A stretch of DNA of 64,000 bases, taken from positions 1-64,000 of the forward strand of contig JAHEGI010000022.1 in the NCBI GenBank assembly GCA_024639785.1, read 5' to 3'. Source of the stretch: Cryomorphaceae bacterium (GTDB taxonomy: Bacteria > Bacteroidota > Bacteroidia > Flavobacteriales > Schleiferiaceae). Positions 15,021 through 25,990 of the stretch are shown piece after piece. The notes under the pieces were generated by a model. The model was not told where the DNA came from, did not search any database, and saw only the letters and a list, made by a program, of their open reading frames with translations. The stretch's first letter is position 1; each line of letters begins with the position of its first letter. The translations under genes were made by a program, and so were the position numbers.

Positions 15021-17601
15021 TGTCGTGGAGGAATGAATTGTGAGATCGGAACTCGATGTCTTTCTTTTCACCACTGATTCCTGTTTGGCCCAAATTGGAC
15101 TCTTTGGAATAGGCTTTGGGCGCGACATCAATGCCTTTGCGTTCATAGCTGGGGCTGTCCCATTCTTGTTCGGTGACCATCGCTTGGACCGTATTCTGGA
15201 AACTGTGGTTGTAATTCTGCAAGTAGGCACGACGCTCCGCGGAGAGGCGTTGCAGCTGTTCGCGGCTGATCGGATCATTCTCTGGATCCAACTGCACGGG
15301 CCCGCGCGGAGTGGCGGGGACCACTTTCAGCTCAAATCCAGTGTCATCGGGTTGGCTTGCAGTCGAAGTCGCTGGGCTAGCCTCGTGGAAGGGACTCGCA
15401 TTAGGAAGGGCCTCTTCAGGGTCTAAGGCCTGCACCGGACTTGCACTTGTTTTAAGGATGACTTCCTCTTGGATGTCTTCTTGAGCGTATGGTTCAGCTG
15501 GTGCTGAAGTCATCTCAGGGGCTACCTCAAGCGTATGCTCCGGTGTAGTGGGTTGGTCGCTCGCAAGCAAGGACGCTTCTAAAGCGCGTAAATCTTCGAG
15601 ATTGAAGCTAGATACTTCGCGTCGTTGTGGGTGTTCGACTTCATTGATCACCGCAGGTTCGTCCTCTTTCTGGGCTACTTCCTCGTCGGATACAAGAGCA
15701 CTGATGGGTTCATCTTCTACCTCGAATTTAGGGAGTTCGCTGACTTCCAGTTCAGGAGCATCGTTGAGCTCAGGACCCAATGGAGCATCTGCTTCCATGG
15801 TCAAGTGGTCAACGGTCTCATCAGAAGGCAAGTCGAGCACAGGAAGGGCCTCTGGGATAATTTCATCTTCCGGGGCATCCAGGCTGAATGCATCGAATTT
15901 ATCCTCAAGTTCTAAGACAAAACCCGCATCTTCGTCCTCATCCAGGGCAAAAACCGTGGGCTCACCTTCCTCTTCCATAGCGGCGCCCGAAAGGGGTTTT
16001 TCAAAATCCCATTCGACGTCGTGACTCAAATCAAATGCGGGAGCTTCATATGCAGCCTCTTCGATTTCGTCCGCTTCGATTACGTTTGCTGGAACTTCGT
16101 CCATTTGGAATTCTTCCGCTACCAAACTGGGCTCTTCAAGTAAGGGCTCTTGAAAGGGCTCTTGCATCGAAACGCTTGCCCATGGCTCTTCAGCAACCTC
16201 AGCAGCAGGAGTCTCTTCCAAAGACCAAACATCTACCGCATCCTCATGGGCCTCGGTGGAGATTTCCAGCGCTGCCTCGGGGGTGGATTCGTTTGCATCT
16301 TCCACGATGGTTTCGGCTTGTGCCTCGGGTGTTTCCTCCGCATCGAGCTGGTGAACCACAGGACTTCCAGACTCTTCCCGGTCGGCCATGGATTCTAGGG
16401 GTTGCTCCGCGGCAAGCGGAACGAATCCTCCGGGACGGGTCGCCGATTTGGGATCGTCGGGGAGCGGTTGATTCTCGATGGCGTCAAACAGATCGATTTG
16501 GGCATTCGGTGCGGCAGGGCTCACCTTGGCTGCCGGAGCCTTGGGTACCTCATTCAACGGTTTGTCCTCGTCTAAGTCGTAAACAATGGTTTCAGGCACC
16601 GCGGGAGCAATCGCACCTACTGGATTGCTGGCACTAAACCCGGTCGCAATGACTGTGACTTGCACGGCGTCATCAAGATGTTCATCTTCCCCGATACCCA
16701 TGATGATGTCGACTTGACGGCCTGCTTGATCCTGGATGTAATCATTGATTTCTCCAATCTCGTCGAAGGTTATTTCATGTTGACCACTGCCAGATACGAT
16801 CAGTAAGAGTACATGACGCGCCCCATGAATGTGGTTGTCGTTCAACAAGGGGGAGTCCAAAGCATCTTGAACCGCCGCCATGGCCCGCGCTGGTCCACTC
16901 GCCTTCGCAGAGCCCATGATGGCCGTCCCCGAATTGTGAAGAACCGTGCGCGCATCGCGCAAGTCAATGTTGACGTTGTAGTGGTGGGTAATGACTTCGG
17001 CAATGCCTTTTGCCGCGGTGGCTAAGACTTCATCTGCTTTGTTGAATCCCGCTTTAAATCCAAGATTGCCGTAGACTTCGCGGAGTTTGTTGTTGTTGAT
17101 GACGATCAAGGAGTCTACATTCTCCTTGAGTTTCTCTACGCCGGCTTCAGCTTGTCGTTGACGGAGCCCTCCTTCAAAAGCGAACGGCGCCGTCACGATT
17201 CCTACGGTTAAAATGCCCATTTCCCGGGCAGCTTTGGCGATAATGGGGGCTGCACCCGTTCCGGTACCACCGCCCATCCCTGCGGTGATGAAAACCATCT
17301 TGGTTTGGCTTTGAAGCGCCGCTTGAATCACTTCATAACTCTCCAAAGCAGCTTTTTCGCCGACCTCGGGGTTCGCACCTGCGCCGAGGCCCTCCGTGAG
17401 GTCAGCGCCCAATTGGATTTTGGTCTCCACAGGGCTGTGGGCCAAGGCTTGCGCATCCGTATTGCAGACGATAAAGTCTACCCCCCGGATACCTTGGAGT
17501 TTCATGTAGTTAACGGCATTCGAACCACCGCCACCCACTCCGATCACCTTGATGACGGAAGAGCGATGTTTGGGTAGGTCGAAATCTAAAATATCAGACA
17601 T
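15010..17601 (-). CDS. ftsZ: Cell division protein FtsZ with very long acidic linker
   Basis: 863 residues. Residues 1-324 are the tubulin-like GTPase core with [10 protein letters not shown] (21-30), the GTP-binding signature GGGTGTGA (110-117) and the T7 loop region [13 protein letters not shown]. From about 325 to 776 there is a low-complexity linker rich in Glu, Ala, Pro and Asp. Residues 777-863 ([19 protein letters not shown] ... [14 protein letters not shown]) match the conserved C-terminal segment of Bacteroidota FtsZ, which binds FtsA and other partners. FtsZ polymerises into the Z ring at midcell. Bacteroidota FtsZ proteins are usually well under 700 residues, so the linker is unusually long. 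It is the penultimate gene of the cluster, 15 nt after ftsA. Confidence 0.97.
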   Translation of the reverse strand: MSDILDFDLPKHRSSVIKVIGVGGGGSNAVNYMKLQGIRGVDFIVCNTDAQALAHSPVETKIQLGADLTEGLGAGANPEVGEKAALESYEVIQAALQSQTKMVFITAGMGGGTGTGAAPIIAKAAREMGILTVGIVTAPFAFEGGLRQRQAEAGVEKLKENVDSLIVINNNKLREVYGNLGFKAGFNKADEVLATAAKGIAEVITHHYNVNIDLRDARTVLHNSGTAIMGSAKASGPARAMAAVQDALDSPLLNDNHIHGARHVLLLIVSGSGQHEITFDEIGEINDYIQDQAGRQVDIIMGIGEDEHLDDAVQVTVIATGFSASNPVGAIAPAVPETIVYDLDEDKPLNEVPKAPAAKVSPAAPNAQIDLFDAIENQPLPDDPKSATRPGGFVPLAAEQPLESMADREESGSPVVHQLDAEETPEAQAETIVEDANESTPEAALEISTEAHEDAVDVWSLEETPAAEVAEEPWASVSMQEPFQEPLLEEPSLVAEEFQMDEVPANVIEADEIEEAAYEAPAFDLSHDVEWDFEKPLSGAAMEEEGEPTVFALDEDEDAGFVLELEDKFDAFSLDAPEDEIIPEALPVLDLPSDETVDHLTMEADAPLGPELNDAPELEVSELPKFEVEDEPISALVSDEEVAQKEDEPAVINEVEHPQRREVSSFNLEDLRALEASLLASDQPTTPEHTLEVAPEMTSAPAEPYAQEDIQEEVILKTSASPVQALDPEEALPNASPFHEASPATSTASQPDDTGFELKVVPATPRGPVQLDPENDPISREQLQRLSAERRAYLQNYNHSFQNTVQAMVTEQEWDSPSYERKGIDVAPKAYSKESNLGQTGISGEKKDIEFRSHNSFLHDNVD

Positions 17602-17616
17602 AGTATAGGGAAAGGA

Positions 17617-19062
17617 TCATTCGTCAATCATGTCAATAAACTTGTCGGCCCATCGTTTAAACCAATTTCCTTGGTTTGGGCTCTGAGCAACGGGTGCGGA
17701 ACTAGACTTCTCAGCTTCTACAGATTCCAGCTCCTGCGTTTCGTCTTGGGGTTGCTCGCCGTCCAAAAGGGAATCAAATGAAGCCTCGTGGTGTGCCTCC
17801 TCTTGGGCTTGCTCCTCCAAAGTGGTGCTTTCTCCTGCCAACAATTCCGTCACGACCGGAGCCGCATCTTCCATGGACTCTACAAAGTCCACTTCCTTTC
17901 GGCTGTTCAAACCTTGCATAAGCAATCCTACAGCAGTGGCGTAGATGGGGGAGTTGAGCGGGTTGCTGGCGTCGAGTGAGGCCAGATGCTCATTGGGATA
18001 CCCTACACGGGTGTCCAATCCAGTCAAATACTCGACTAATTGCTTGATGTGTTTGAGTTGACTACCACCCCCCGTAATGACAACCCCTGCGATGAGCTTT
18101 TTAGAAGGTTGATCATATCCATAGTTCTTGATTTCCGTGAACACGGCATGGATAATTTCGGAGCAGCGCGCGTGGATGATGCGGCTCAGGTTTTTGAGGC
18201 TGATTTCCTTGGGGTCACGACCACGCAAACCAGGGATAGCTACAATTTCATTCTCTTTGTTTTCGCCGGGCCAGGCACTTCCAAAGCGAACTTTTAGGGT
18301 CTCGGCTTGCTTTTCGATAATGGCGCATCCTTCTTTGATGTCGCTGGTGATGATATTTCCTCCATGAGGAATTACCGCCGTGTGGCGAATGATGCCGTCC
18401 TTGAAAATAGCCACATCCGTTGTCCCGCCACCGATATCCACGAGCACTACCCCAGCTTCCTTTTCTTCCTGACTAAGCACGGCATCCGCGCTAGCAAGTG
18501 GTTCGAGATTCACCGTATGAAGGTCCAGATCGGCACTCTTCACGCAGCGTGCGATATTCTTGATACTCGTCAACTGCCCAACGACAATATGGAATGAAGC
18601 CTCCAGTCTGCCGCCGTACATGCCACGGGGTTCTTTGATGTCCCCTTGGCCATCGACTTTGTACTCTTGAGGTAGGACATGGATAATTTCCTCCCCTGGC
18701 ATCATGGCTAGCTTGTGTACGTTTTCAGTCAATCGGTCCAAATCCGCATCCTCAATCACTTCCTCCGCATCCTCTCGGGTGATGTAGTCACTATGCTGAA
18801 GGCTGCGTATATGCTGTCCGGCAATGCCAACTGCGACGGATTTGATGTTCAGCCCGGAACTTTGTTGAGCCAGCTCCACAGCCTTTTCGATGGATTCGAT
18901 GGTCTGGGTGATATTGACCACCACGCCGCGCTGAACGCCTAGGCTTGGGGCGGTACCATGTCCGATAATCTCAATCTTGCCAAATTCATTGTGGCGTCCA
19001 ATTAAAGCCACGATTTTGGTGGTTCCAATGTCTAAGCCGACGGCAATGCGATGGGTCTTCAT
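17617..19062 (-). CDS. ftsA: Cell division protein FtsA
   Basis: 481 residues, an actin-like ATPase. The phosphate-1 motif AVGLDIGTTKI (residues 7-17), phosphate-2 VDIGGGTTDVAIF and the adenosine motif GGGSQLKHI are intact. The region after residue 400 is an acidic linker, and the C-terminus NWFKRWADKFIDMI is an amphipathic helix that tethers FtsA to the membrane. It anchors FtsZ. It starts 3 nt after ftsQ ends. Confidence 0.97.
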   Translation of the reverse strand: MKTHRIAVGLDIGTTKIVALIGRHNEFGKIEIIGHGTAPSLGVQRGVVVNITQTIESIEKAVELAQQSSGLNIKSVAVGIAGQHIRSLQHSDYITREDAEEVIEDADLDRLTENVHKLAMMPGEEIIHVLPQEYKVDGQGDIKEPRGMYGGRLEASFHIVVGQLTSIKNIARCVKSADLDLHTVNLEPLASADAVLSQEEKEAGVVLVDIGGGTTDVAIFKDGIIRHTAVIPHGGNIITSDIKEGCAIIEKQAETLKVRFGSAWPGENKENEIVAIPGLRGRDPKEISLKNLSRIIHARCSEIIHAVFTEIKNYGYDQPSKKLIAGVVITGGGSQLKHIKQLVEYLTGLDTRVGYPNEHLASLDASNPLNSPIYATAVGLLMQGLNSRKEVDFVESMEDAAPVVTELLAGESTTLEEQAQEEAHHEASFDSLLDGEQPQDETQELESVEAEKSSSAPVAQSPNQGNWFKRWADKFIDMIDE

Positions 19063-19065
19063 AGG

Positions 19066-19803
19066 TCAATCGATAAATTCATAAACAACTTGGCCGGCAA
19101 AACGCACGTCCATCCAGGCGAGGCTATCCAAGGAATTCGCTTGGAGCAATTGGGCATAGAGGGCGTGGGCCTTGTGGGCTTTTTCATCAAAACGTTGGGC
19201 ATGCCCCCATCGAATGGAGTGGCCATGCCAATCAGGATAGGCAGTAAAGCGCCCTTGGGCATCGCGATCAAGCGCTGCCCACCCCCCTGGAAAAGCAGGA
19301 TGCGCTGAAGCCCGGGCTAATAAATCCAAAGCTTTTACCCGGTGCGTTGAGTCTGAGAGGCCAGTGAGCAGAGGTAAACGGGACGTAGCATGCGCAGACA
19401 GCGGGAAAGTCCCTCCATCTTCATCGACATACATCATCTCTAAACCGTTGGTCATGCGTGCTTTAGCTTCTTTTTGGACAATCTCCACATGGAGTACTCC
19501 TTCCCACGTTGAAAATACCTCCGCGCCCAGCACTAGTGGGTGTTTGCGCAAGTTTTCTTCTAACAATGGGATGTTCATTTCTGCGCGAGACACAGAATCC
19601 CACGGAGCGCCAGCTTGTTGCAATATTTCTTTCAAATCCTCTTCGATCAAAAAGGTTTGATTTTCAGGGCATTGAATGTGAATTTCATACGAGATCAGCG
19701 GACGTGATTCGCGTAGGCTTTGACTGCTTATGAGGGCAAAACTGCCTCCAATGAGCACAAGAGCCCATGTCAAGAGGATGGCAATACGTTTGATCCAAGT
19801 CAT
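19066..19803 (-). CDS. ftsQ: Cell division protein FtsQ
   Basis: 245 residues: short cytoplasmic tail, one transmembrane helix (residues about 7-28), then a POTRA-like region (YEIHIQCPENQTFLIEEDLKEILQ) and the FtsQ/DivIB domain. Sequence conservation is low, and the call depends partly on the position between murC and ftsA, where ftsQ always lies in this phylum. It scaffolds the divisome in the periplasm. Its ATG overlaps the murC stop by 4 nt. Confidence 0.88.
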   Translation of the reverse strand: MTWIKRIAILLTWALVLIGGSFALISSQSLRESRPLISYEIHIQCPENQTFLIEEDLKEILQQAGAPWDSVSRAEMNIPLLEENLRKHPLVLGAEVFSTWEGVLHVEIVQKEAKARMTNGLEMMYVDEDGGTFPLSAHATSRLPLLTGLSDSTHRVKALDLLARASAHPAFPGGWAALDRDAQGRFTAYPDWHGHSIRWGHAQRFDEKAHKAHALYAQLLQANSLDSLAWMDVRFAGQVVYEFID

Positions 19804-21116
19804 ACTTGAGCAGTTTTGAGCTGTTCAACAACCCGTCCTACGAGACGGTCAATATCCCCTGCGCCCACGGTGAGCTTGACTTCGCACGCTTGATGCACGA
19901 GCCATTGGACGCCCTCCTCCGGACTCAAAACCTCCGAATGTGGGATGCGTTGGGCAAGGGCTTCTGAGTCGATCCCTGGAATAGCTTCTTCGCGAGCCGG
20001 GTAAATGGGAAGCAAGGCTACTTTGTCCGCCGCGCCAAGCGCATGAGCAAAGCCCTCCATGAAATCCCTTGTTCGACTGAACAAATGAGGCTGAAAAAGG
20101 AGTGCCACCCGCTTTCCGGGATACAAACTGTGGACCGCATCGAGTAAGCGAGTAATCTCGGTGGGGTGATGGGCATAATCATCGACATAGGCCCCTTCCG
20201 CCGTACTCCATCGGACATCGAATCGACGTCGAACGCCTTGGAAAGTCGAAATTCCTCGCGCAATTTCCTCGATATTCAGACCCACCTGATGAGCCAAACA
20301 GGCAGCGGCTACGGCGTTTTCGATATTGTGTAAACCGGGGAGGCCCGCCTGCACATCCTCCAAAGATTCTGCGCCTAAGACCAAGCGAAAATGCTGTCGC
20401 CCATGCTCCACGCGGATATTTTCTGCGCGGTAGGGTTCGCCGTTCAAGCCATAAAGTGCGCCATCAATTCCTTGCGTAGAGGCGCTGCGGTAGACTTTTT
20501 GGCATTGGTTCGCAAACTGCCCAAAGGCGTCATGCACATGGGTTGCATCTCCATAAATATCCAAGTGGTCCGCATCCGTCGAGGTGATCGCCGCGGCGGT
20601 AGGGCGCAAATGAAGAAACGAACGATCAAATTCATCTGCCTCAACCACCGTGATGTCCGCGGGACCCGCGAGAAAATTGCTGTTCAAATTGCTCGCTATG
20701 CCTCCTAAAAAGGCTTGAACAGGGCGCCCCGATTGATAGATAATCCACGCGAGCATGCAGGAAGTGGTCGTTTTACCGTGGGTTCCAGCCACTGCCAAAC
20801 ACGTGCCCGCATTCGCCAATTGGCCCAAGAACTCCGCCCGTTTCATGACGCGTTGACCTCGCGCTTTGGCCGCCATGAGTTGAGGATGGGAGGCTGGAAT
20901 CGCAGGGGTGTAGATCACCCATGTCGTCATGTCCGTCTGCCCATCTTCCGCTCGATCTGAAAAACGCACTTCGGCACCTTCCTGAATTAACGCCTCGGTC
21001 AAGGGCGTAGGAGTTTTGTCATATCCCGTCACCTGCATGCCTTGCGCCAAAGCCCAACGGGCCAAAGCAGACATACCAATCCCTCCGATGCCCAAGAAGT
21101 CGATTGAACGGGGCAT
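19800..21116 (-). CDS. murC: UDP-N-acetylmuramate--L-alanine ligase
   Basis: 438 residues. The N-terminal motif GIGGIGMSALARWAL binds UDP-MurNAc, and GTHGKTTTSCMLAW (about residue 110) is the ATP-binding loop. DYAHHPTEI begins the third domain. It adds the first amino acid of the peptidoglycan stem peptide. The ATG at 21116 lies in a TAATG overlap with murG. Confidence 0.96.
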   Translation of the reverse strand: MPRSIDFLGIGGIGMSALARWALAQGMQVTGYDKTPTPLTEALIQEGAEVRFSDRAEDGQTDMTTWVIYTPAIPASHPQLMAAKARGQRVMKRAEFLGQLANAGTCLAVAGTHGKTTTSCMLAWIIYQSGRPVQAFLGGIASNLNSNFLAGPADITVVEADEFDRSFLHLRPTAAAITSTDADHLDIYGDATHVHDAFGQFANQCQKVYRSASTQGIDGALYGLNGEPYRAENIRVEHGRQHFRLVLGAESLEDVQAGLPGLHNIENAVAAACLAHQVGLNIEEIARGISTFQGVRRRFDVRWSTAEGAYVDDYAHHPTEITRLLDAVHSLYPGKRVALLFQPHLFSRTRDFMEGFAHALGAADKVALLPIYPAREEAIPGIDSEALAQRIPHSEVLSPEEGVQWLVHQACEVKLTVGAGDIDRLVGRVVEQLKTAQV

Positions 21117-22237
21117 TACGCGTTCCATGACCAATGCATTTCAAGTTGATCGACGATTTCTTGCGCCGCATGTGGCTGGGCTAACGCCCGGGCTCCCGCC
21201 CGGAGGCCCTCCAATTTTTCGGCATCCCCCAAATAATCCAGAACCAAACGGCCAACTTGGTCGGCCTGAGTTTCGGGGAGGTGGAGGGCCGCGCCGCGGT
21301 CATGCAGACTCAAAGCGTTGTGTGTTTGATGATCTTCGGCCACGTTAGGAGAGGGGATTAGGATGGCCGCGGCGCTTGCGCAGCAGAGCTCTGATAGGGT
21401 TCCGGCGCCGGCGCGAGAAACCACCAAATCTGCAGCGCGGTAGGCCATGACCATATCATCCATAAAGGCGGCGATCTGGCGGTCGGTGCTGCTTCCGAGA
21501 CGCTCGTTCAAATCGGTGAAATAGAACTTACCGCATTGCCATAGAAGTTGATGGCCTGCATCGAGCCATGAGGTTTGCGCATGCTCCACGGCCTGATTGA
21601 TAGCACGTGCCCCTTGACTTCCGCCCAGGATGAGAATGAGCTTTCTATTCGGGTCAAAGCCGAGCGCAGTCTTTGCCGAAGCCCGATCGGCGGCACTTGG
21701 CATGCCTTCGGCCATGGCCGCTATGTCTGGACGTACGGGATTGCCCGTTTGGATCGTTTGCGCTGGGGGGAAAACGGATTCCATGTTGGGGTACGCGGTG
21801 CAAATCGCTTTGGCCTGACGGCTCACCAGGCGGTTGGTCCATCCAGCAAAGCCATTTTGCTCCTGAATGAGGGTAGGTATTCCTAAACGCTGGGCCATGA
21901 ATAGGGTAGGTCCGCTAACATACCCACCGGTGCCTATGACCGCATGGGGCTTGGTGCGTTGAAGCAATTGGCGAACGAGGCTCAGGCTGCGAAGTATTTT
22001 CAAGGGCAGTCCGAGATTCTTGTGCAGGGCCTTGCGCTGAAATCCCGCAATGGGAATGCCCGTGATGGGATAACCGGCGGCGGGAATGCGTTCCATCTCC
22101 ATGCGTCCCAGCGCGCCCACAAATTGCAGCTCTGCATGGGGATAGCGGGCCTTGATTTCATGGGCAATGCTTACCGCAGGGAAAATATGGCCCCCGGTTC
22201 CGCCGCCGCTGAGTATGATGCGCAAGGGATTAGGCAT
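21116..22237 (-). CDS. murG: UDP-GlcNAc:lipid I GlcNAc transferase MurG
   Basis: 373 residues. The start at 22237 gives MPNPLRIILSGGGTGGHIFPA, the glycine-rich donor-acceptor loop at its usual place. GGSQGARAIN and the third G loop near SRAGAGTLSEL are present. It adds GlcNAc to lipid I on the inner face of the cytoplasmic membrane, making lipid II. The 5' end overlaps ftsW by 8 nt. Confidence 0.96.
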   Translation of the reverse strand: MPNPLRIILSGGGTGGHIFPAVSIAHEIKARYPHAELQFVGALGRMEMERIPAAGYPITGIPIAGFQRKALHKNLGLPLKILRSLSLVRQLLQRTKPHAVIGTGGYVSGPTLFMAQRLGIPTLIQEQNGFAGWTNRLVSRQAKAICTAYPNMESVFPPAQTIQTGNPVRPDIAAMAEGMPSAADRASAKTALGFDPNRKLILILGGSQGARAINQAVEHAQTSWLDAGHQLLWQCGKFYFTDLNERLGSSTDRQIAAFMDDMVMAYRAADLVVSRAGAGTLSELCCASAAAILIPSPNVAEDHQTHNALSLHDRGAALHLPETQADQVGRLVLDYLGDAEKLEGLRAGARALAQPHAAQEIVDQLEMHWSWNA

Positions 22238-23402
22238 CTTCGAGCGAATTGAGGGATTCAAGTTCAGCGGAATTGGCAGCCTCCATGTCGGCATCCATGG
22301 TTTCACCATCGCCTCGACCGCGACTGACGGCCAGGATGATTCCGATCGCCAAGCAGGTCATCCAAATGGACGAACCTCCGGCACTCACTAGGGGGAGCGT
22401 TTGGCCCGTGACTGGAAATAGATTGACGGCCACGGCCATGTTGATCATGGCTTGCATGGAGATAGCAAAGCTGAGCCCGATCACGACGAGGCGGCCAAAG
22501 AGGTCATGGGCACGTCGGGCAACGCGGACCGAAGCGAGCATGAACCAGAGGTACATCAGTAGGACGGCAGTTCCGCCTACGAGGCCATATTCTTCCACGA
22601 TGGTGGCGTAAATGAAATCGGAATTGTTTTGTGGCAAGAAGTGCTTGTGCAGTCCACGGCCCGGCCCCATGCCTTTGACGCCTCCTTCGGCGATGGCGGT
22701 CATGGCGAGCGTGGTTTGGTAGGTTTCATCTTCATCCCCGCCGCCCGTGAAGGTGTCAATACGTGCCATCCAGGTATCGACACGATTCGGCATCGCTTCG
22801 GGAAAAGCCTTGGCGATGAGGATGAATAGGGCTAAGAAAAGAACTCCGGCGCCTACAATTTTTCCGACATGTCGCATGGGATAGCCTCCTACGGCGAGTA
22901 GAATCATGCTATTCACGAAAATCAACGCCGTCGTAGAAAAGTTGGCGGGCAGTACCAAGGCACAGACCGCGAAGATGGGCCACAAGAGGCGCTTGATGGA
23001 GGCTTTGAATTCCCAGGGCCCCTCGTGTTTGGAGAGTTTACGCGCAAGGAAAACGAGTAAGGTGACCGAAGCTAGGGCGCTGGGCTGAAATGACAGTCCC
23101 CAAACATAAATCCATCGCGAGGAATTGGCACCCCCAATCGTTTGCCCTTGGGCGATGGTAAACGCAAGCAATCCAAGGGAAATCCAGAGAAACAAGGTGG
23201 ATAGAGGTCCGAAGAAGCGGTAAGGAACTCGATGCACCCCTTGGGCAATGACTAGACCCAACGTGATGTGGGCCATGTGCATGTAGACGCTCGTACTCGC
23301 GCTAAAAACGGGTAGGAACGAGAACACCGCCAACAGCAGCGTGATCATCCAGATCTGGGTGCTGCCTTGAAAGTAGGTGGTGAAACGTTCCATGGGGTTC
23401 AT
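22230..23402 (-). CDS. ftsW: Lipid II polymerase/cell division protein FtsW (SEDS family)
   Basis: 390 residues with about ten membrane helices. SEDS landmarks are visible: NSSRWIYVWGLSFQPSA, GMGPGRGLHKHFLPQNNSDFIYATIVEEYG and, near the end, VTGQTLPLVSAGGSS. It polymerises septal glycan strands together with FtsI. It sits between murD and murG as in other dcw clusters; an acidic cytoplasmic tail follows the last helix. Confidence 0.95.
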   Translation of the reverse strand: MNPMERFTTYFQGSTQIWMITLLLAVFSFLPVFSASTSVYMHMAHITLGLVIAQGVHRVPYRFFGPLSTLFLWISLGLLAFTIAQGQTIGGANSSRWIYVWGLSFQPSALASVTLLVFLARKLSKHEGPWEFKASIKRLLWPIFAVCALVLPANFSTTALIFVNSMILLAVGGYPMRHVGKIVGAGVLFLALFILIAKAFPEAMPNRVDTWMARIDTFTGGGDEDETYQTTLAMTAIAEGGVKGMGPGRGLHKHFLPQNNSDFIYATIVEEYGLVGGTAVLLMYLWFMLASVRVARRAHDLFGRLVVIGLSFAISMQAMINMAVAVNLFPVTGQTLPLVSAGGSSIWMTCLAIGIILAVSRGRGDGETMDADMEAANSAELESLNSLEDA

Positions 23403-23417
23403 GCCGGTAGGAAGGGA

Positions 23418-24764
23418 TTAGAGTTTGCGCACGGCGGCTTTAAACTGCTGCCCGCGGTCTTGATAATTTTGGAATAAATCAAAGCTGGCACAGCAAGGGG
23501 AGAGTAGGACGGTTTCTCCTTTGGTGGCATGTAGGTAACTACTGCGCACGGCGGCATCCATGCTGGAGACTTCCTCATAGATTTCGACGCGGTCGCCGAA
23601 GGCTGCGCGAATTTTGGCCACATCAGCGCCCAGGGCGATGACCGCCTTGACCTTTTTGTCCACCAAGGAATAGAGCTCCGAATAGTCATTCCCTTTGTCC
23701 ACTCCGCCAAGAATCCAAACCACGGGGGTCTTCATGCTTTCGAGGGCATAATAGGTCGAATTGACGTTGGTTGCTTTGGAGTCGTTGATAAAGTGGATGC
23801 CGTGCACATGGCCCACGGACTCCATACGGTGTTCAAGGCCTTCAAAATGTGCAAGAGATTCGCGCACCATTTCACTGCGTACTTGCAATAGACGGGCGGA
23901 GAGCCCGGCAGCTAATGCATTGTAGCTGTTGTGTTTGCCTTGTAGGGCGAGTTCCTCGATAGTCATAGCTTCTTCTGGATGAGGGATGATGGTATAGTGT
24001 TTGGCTTCGGGAAAAGCACCAACCTGGGGCTTCTTCCGGGGTTCTGTGGTGTAAATGGGATATCGTTTCGCTTGAACGCGCTCGAGGCGCTCGAGGGTAA
24101 CGGGATCTTCCGCATAATAGAGGAAGGCGTCTTCTGGACCTTGATGCGCGGTTATCTGAAACTTGGCTTCGGCATAGTTTTCTAGGTTGCCGTAGCGATC
24201 CAAATGATCCGGGGTAATGTTGGTCAATACGGCTACATGAGGACGAAAACTGGGGCAAAACTCGAGCTGGTAGCTACTGACTTCGAGCACATAAATATCT
24301 GCGGCAGGGCCAAGCAATAAGCGTCCGGCACCGACACCAATATTCCCGCCGACGCGCACATTTGCCCCGCTCTGTTCCATAATGTGGCCGAGCCAAGCGG
24401 TCGTGGTGGTTTTGCCGTTCGATCCCGTGATCGCGGCCACTTTGGCCTGAGCGGGCTTACACCGGTAGAACCATTCAATGTCACTCCAAATCTCCTTGCC
24501 TTGGGCCAAAAGAGCGGCCATAATGGGGGTCGTGGAAGGAATGCCTGGGCTTTTGATGATCACCTCACACGTGAGCAGTCGCTCGAGGTCATGACGGCCT
24601 TCTTCAAAGGGAATCCCCGCCGACTCAAGCTCCGCACGATGCGCCTCACCAAGGGTTTTACCCTCGGATAAAAAGCATGGAATTCCCATGTGCATGGCGA
24701 GCAATGCTGCGCCAATGCCACTTTCGCCACCGCCCAAAATACCTATGGATGTTGGCTGACTCAT
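23418..24764 (-). CDS. murD: UDP-N-acetylmuramoylalanine--D-glutamate ligase
   Basis: 448 residues. GILGGGESGIGAALLA is the N-terminal nucleotide-sugar site, GSNGKTTTTAWLGH the ATP loop, and HRMESVG/INDSKATNVNST the conserved C-terminal motifs. It adds D-glutamate to UDP-MurNAc-L-Ala. The ATG overlaps the mraY stop (TAATG), which fixes the start at 24764. Confidence 0.96.
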   Translation of the reverse strand: MSQPTSIGILGGGESGIGAALLAMHMGIPCFLSEGKTLGEAHRAELESAGIPFEEGRHDLERLLTCEVIIKSPGIPSTTPIMAALLAQGKEIWSDIEWFYRCKPAQAKVAAITGSNGKTTTTAWLGHIMEQSGANVRVGGNIGVGAGRLLLGPAADIYVLEVSSYQLEFCPSFRPHVAVLTNITPDHLDRYGNLENYAEAKFQITAHQGPEDAFLYYAEDPVTLERLERVQAKRYPIYTTEPRKKPQVGAFPEAKHYTIIPHPEEAMTIEELALQGKHNSYNALAAGLSARLLQVRSEMVRESLAHFEGLEHRMESVGHVHGIHFINDSKATNVNSTYYALESMKTPVVWILGGVDKGNDYSELYSLVDKKVKAVIALGADVAKIRAAFGDRVEIYEEVSSMDAAVRSSYLHATKGETVLLSPCCASFDLFQNYQDRGQQFKAAVRKL

Positions 24765-25987
24765 TAGCGAAGCTTCAGGGTGATTAGGGTGAAAATGGCC
24801 AAAAAGATGCCGGTAATCCAAAAGCGGGTAACGATTTTGGACTCATGCAATCCCTTCTTTTGGAAGTGGTGATGGAGGGGGGACATTAGGAAGATGCGTC
24901 GACCTTCTCCATATTTTTTCTTCGTGTACTTGAAGTAACTGACCTGAAGGATGACGCTTAGGTTTTCGACCAAGAAAATTCCTGCCAAAATGGGGATCAA
25001 CAGTTCTTTTCGGACGGCAATAGCGAACACCGCGATGATGGCACCAATCGAGAGGCTACCTGTATCCCCCATAAAGACTTGGGCAGGATAGGTATTATAC
25101 CATAGGAACCCGATGCAGGCGCCCAAAAACGCGGCCGCAAAAACGACCAATTCCCCAGAGTTTGGGATGTACATGATGTCGAGGTAGCTCGCAAAAACCA
25201 CTGAGCCGCTCACGTAAGCCAAAATTGCCAGGGTAAAGGCGATAATCGCGGAGGTGCCCCCAGCCAAGCCGTCAAGTCCGTCGGTGAGATTCGCCCCATT
25301 GCTCACGGCCGTGATAATGAAAATCACAATCAAGATGAAGCCAATCCATGCCCACTCGCTGCCCATCCAATCCATCACACTGTGATAATCAAACGTGGCA
25401 TCCTTCAAGAAGGGGATAGTCGTTTTTAGGCTGTGTTCAGCTTGGCCAAACACCGGGGCTTGCTGAACCCCTTCGCCATATAAATTGGTCTGCCGGGCAA
25501 TGGGCACCTCTTCTTTCATGGTGACGTCGGGGTGGAACGCTAATACGGCCCCGACAATCACCCCAAGGGTAACTTGGCCGATCACCTTGAACAACCCACG
25601 TAAGCCCTCTTTATTCTTTTGAAATACCTTGATGTAATCGTCAGCAAAGCCAATGGCCCCCATCCAAACCGTGGTTAAGAGGAGTAGCTGGATATAGATG
25701 TTCCCCAAATCGGCAAAGAGTAAAACCGGAAAGATGATGGCTGCCAGAATGATGAGTCCCCCCATGGTGGGTGTCCCTTTTTTTGCCATCTGTCCTTCTA
25801 GACCTAAATCCCGAATGGTTTCTCCAATTTGTTGAGCACGTAAGCGCTCAATCAGCTGTCGTCCAAAGAGTAGGCTGATCGTCAGGGCTCCCAAAATGGC
25901 CATGGCGGCGCGAAAGGTCAAAAACTGGAAGAGGCCGGCACCGGGCACATCCAAGTGATCTAGGTAGGTGAAGAGTTCGTAGAGCAT
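24764..25987 (-). CDS. mraY: Phospho-N-acetylmuramoyl-pentapeptide transferase
   Basis: 407 residues with ten predicted helices. [10 protein letters not shown], the catalytic [15 protein letters not shown] loop and MGDTGSL are typical of MraY, and [12 protein letters not shown] is the conserved loop E. It makes lipid I from undecaprenyl phosphate. An insertion of about 60 residues between helices 4 and 5 (after [11 protein letters not shown]) is commonly seen in this phylum. Confidence 0.96.
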   Translation of the reverse strand: MLYELFTYLDHLDVPGAGLFQFLTFRAAMAILGALTISLLFGRQLIERLRAQQIGETIRDLGLEGQMAKKGTPTMGGLIILAAIIFPVLLFADLGNIYIQLLLLTTVWMGAIGFADDYIKVFQKNKEGLRGLFKVIGQVTLGVIVGAVLAFHPDVTMKEEVPIARQTNLYGEGVQQAPVFGQAEHSLKTTIPFLKDATFDYHSVMDWMGSEWAWIGFILIVIFIITAVSNGANLTDGLDGLAGGTSAIIAFTLAILAYVSGSVVFASYLDIMYIPNSGELVVFAAAFLGACIGFLWYNTYPAQVFMGDTGSLSIGAIIAVFAIAVRKELLIPILAGIFLVENLSVILQVSYFKYTKKKYGEGRRIFLMSPLHHHFQKKGLHESKIVTRFWITGIFLAIFTLITLKLR

Positions 25988-25990
25988 AGC

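Noticed and set aside
15040-16637. Several open frames of 80-200 codons on the plus strand
   Set aside because: They lie opposite the repetitive acidic linker of ftsZ and reflect its biased codons; no starts or domains support them.
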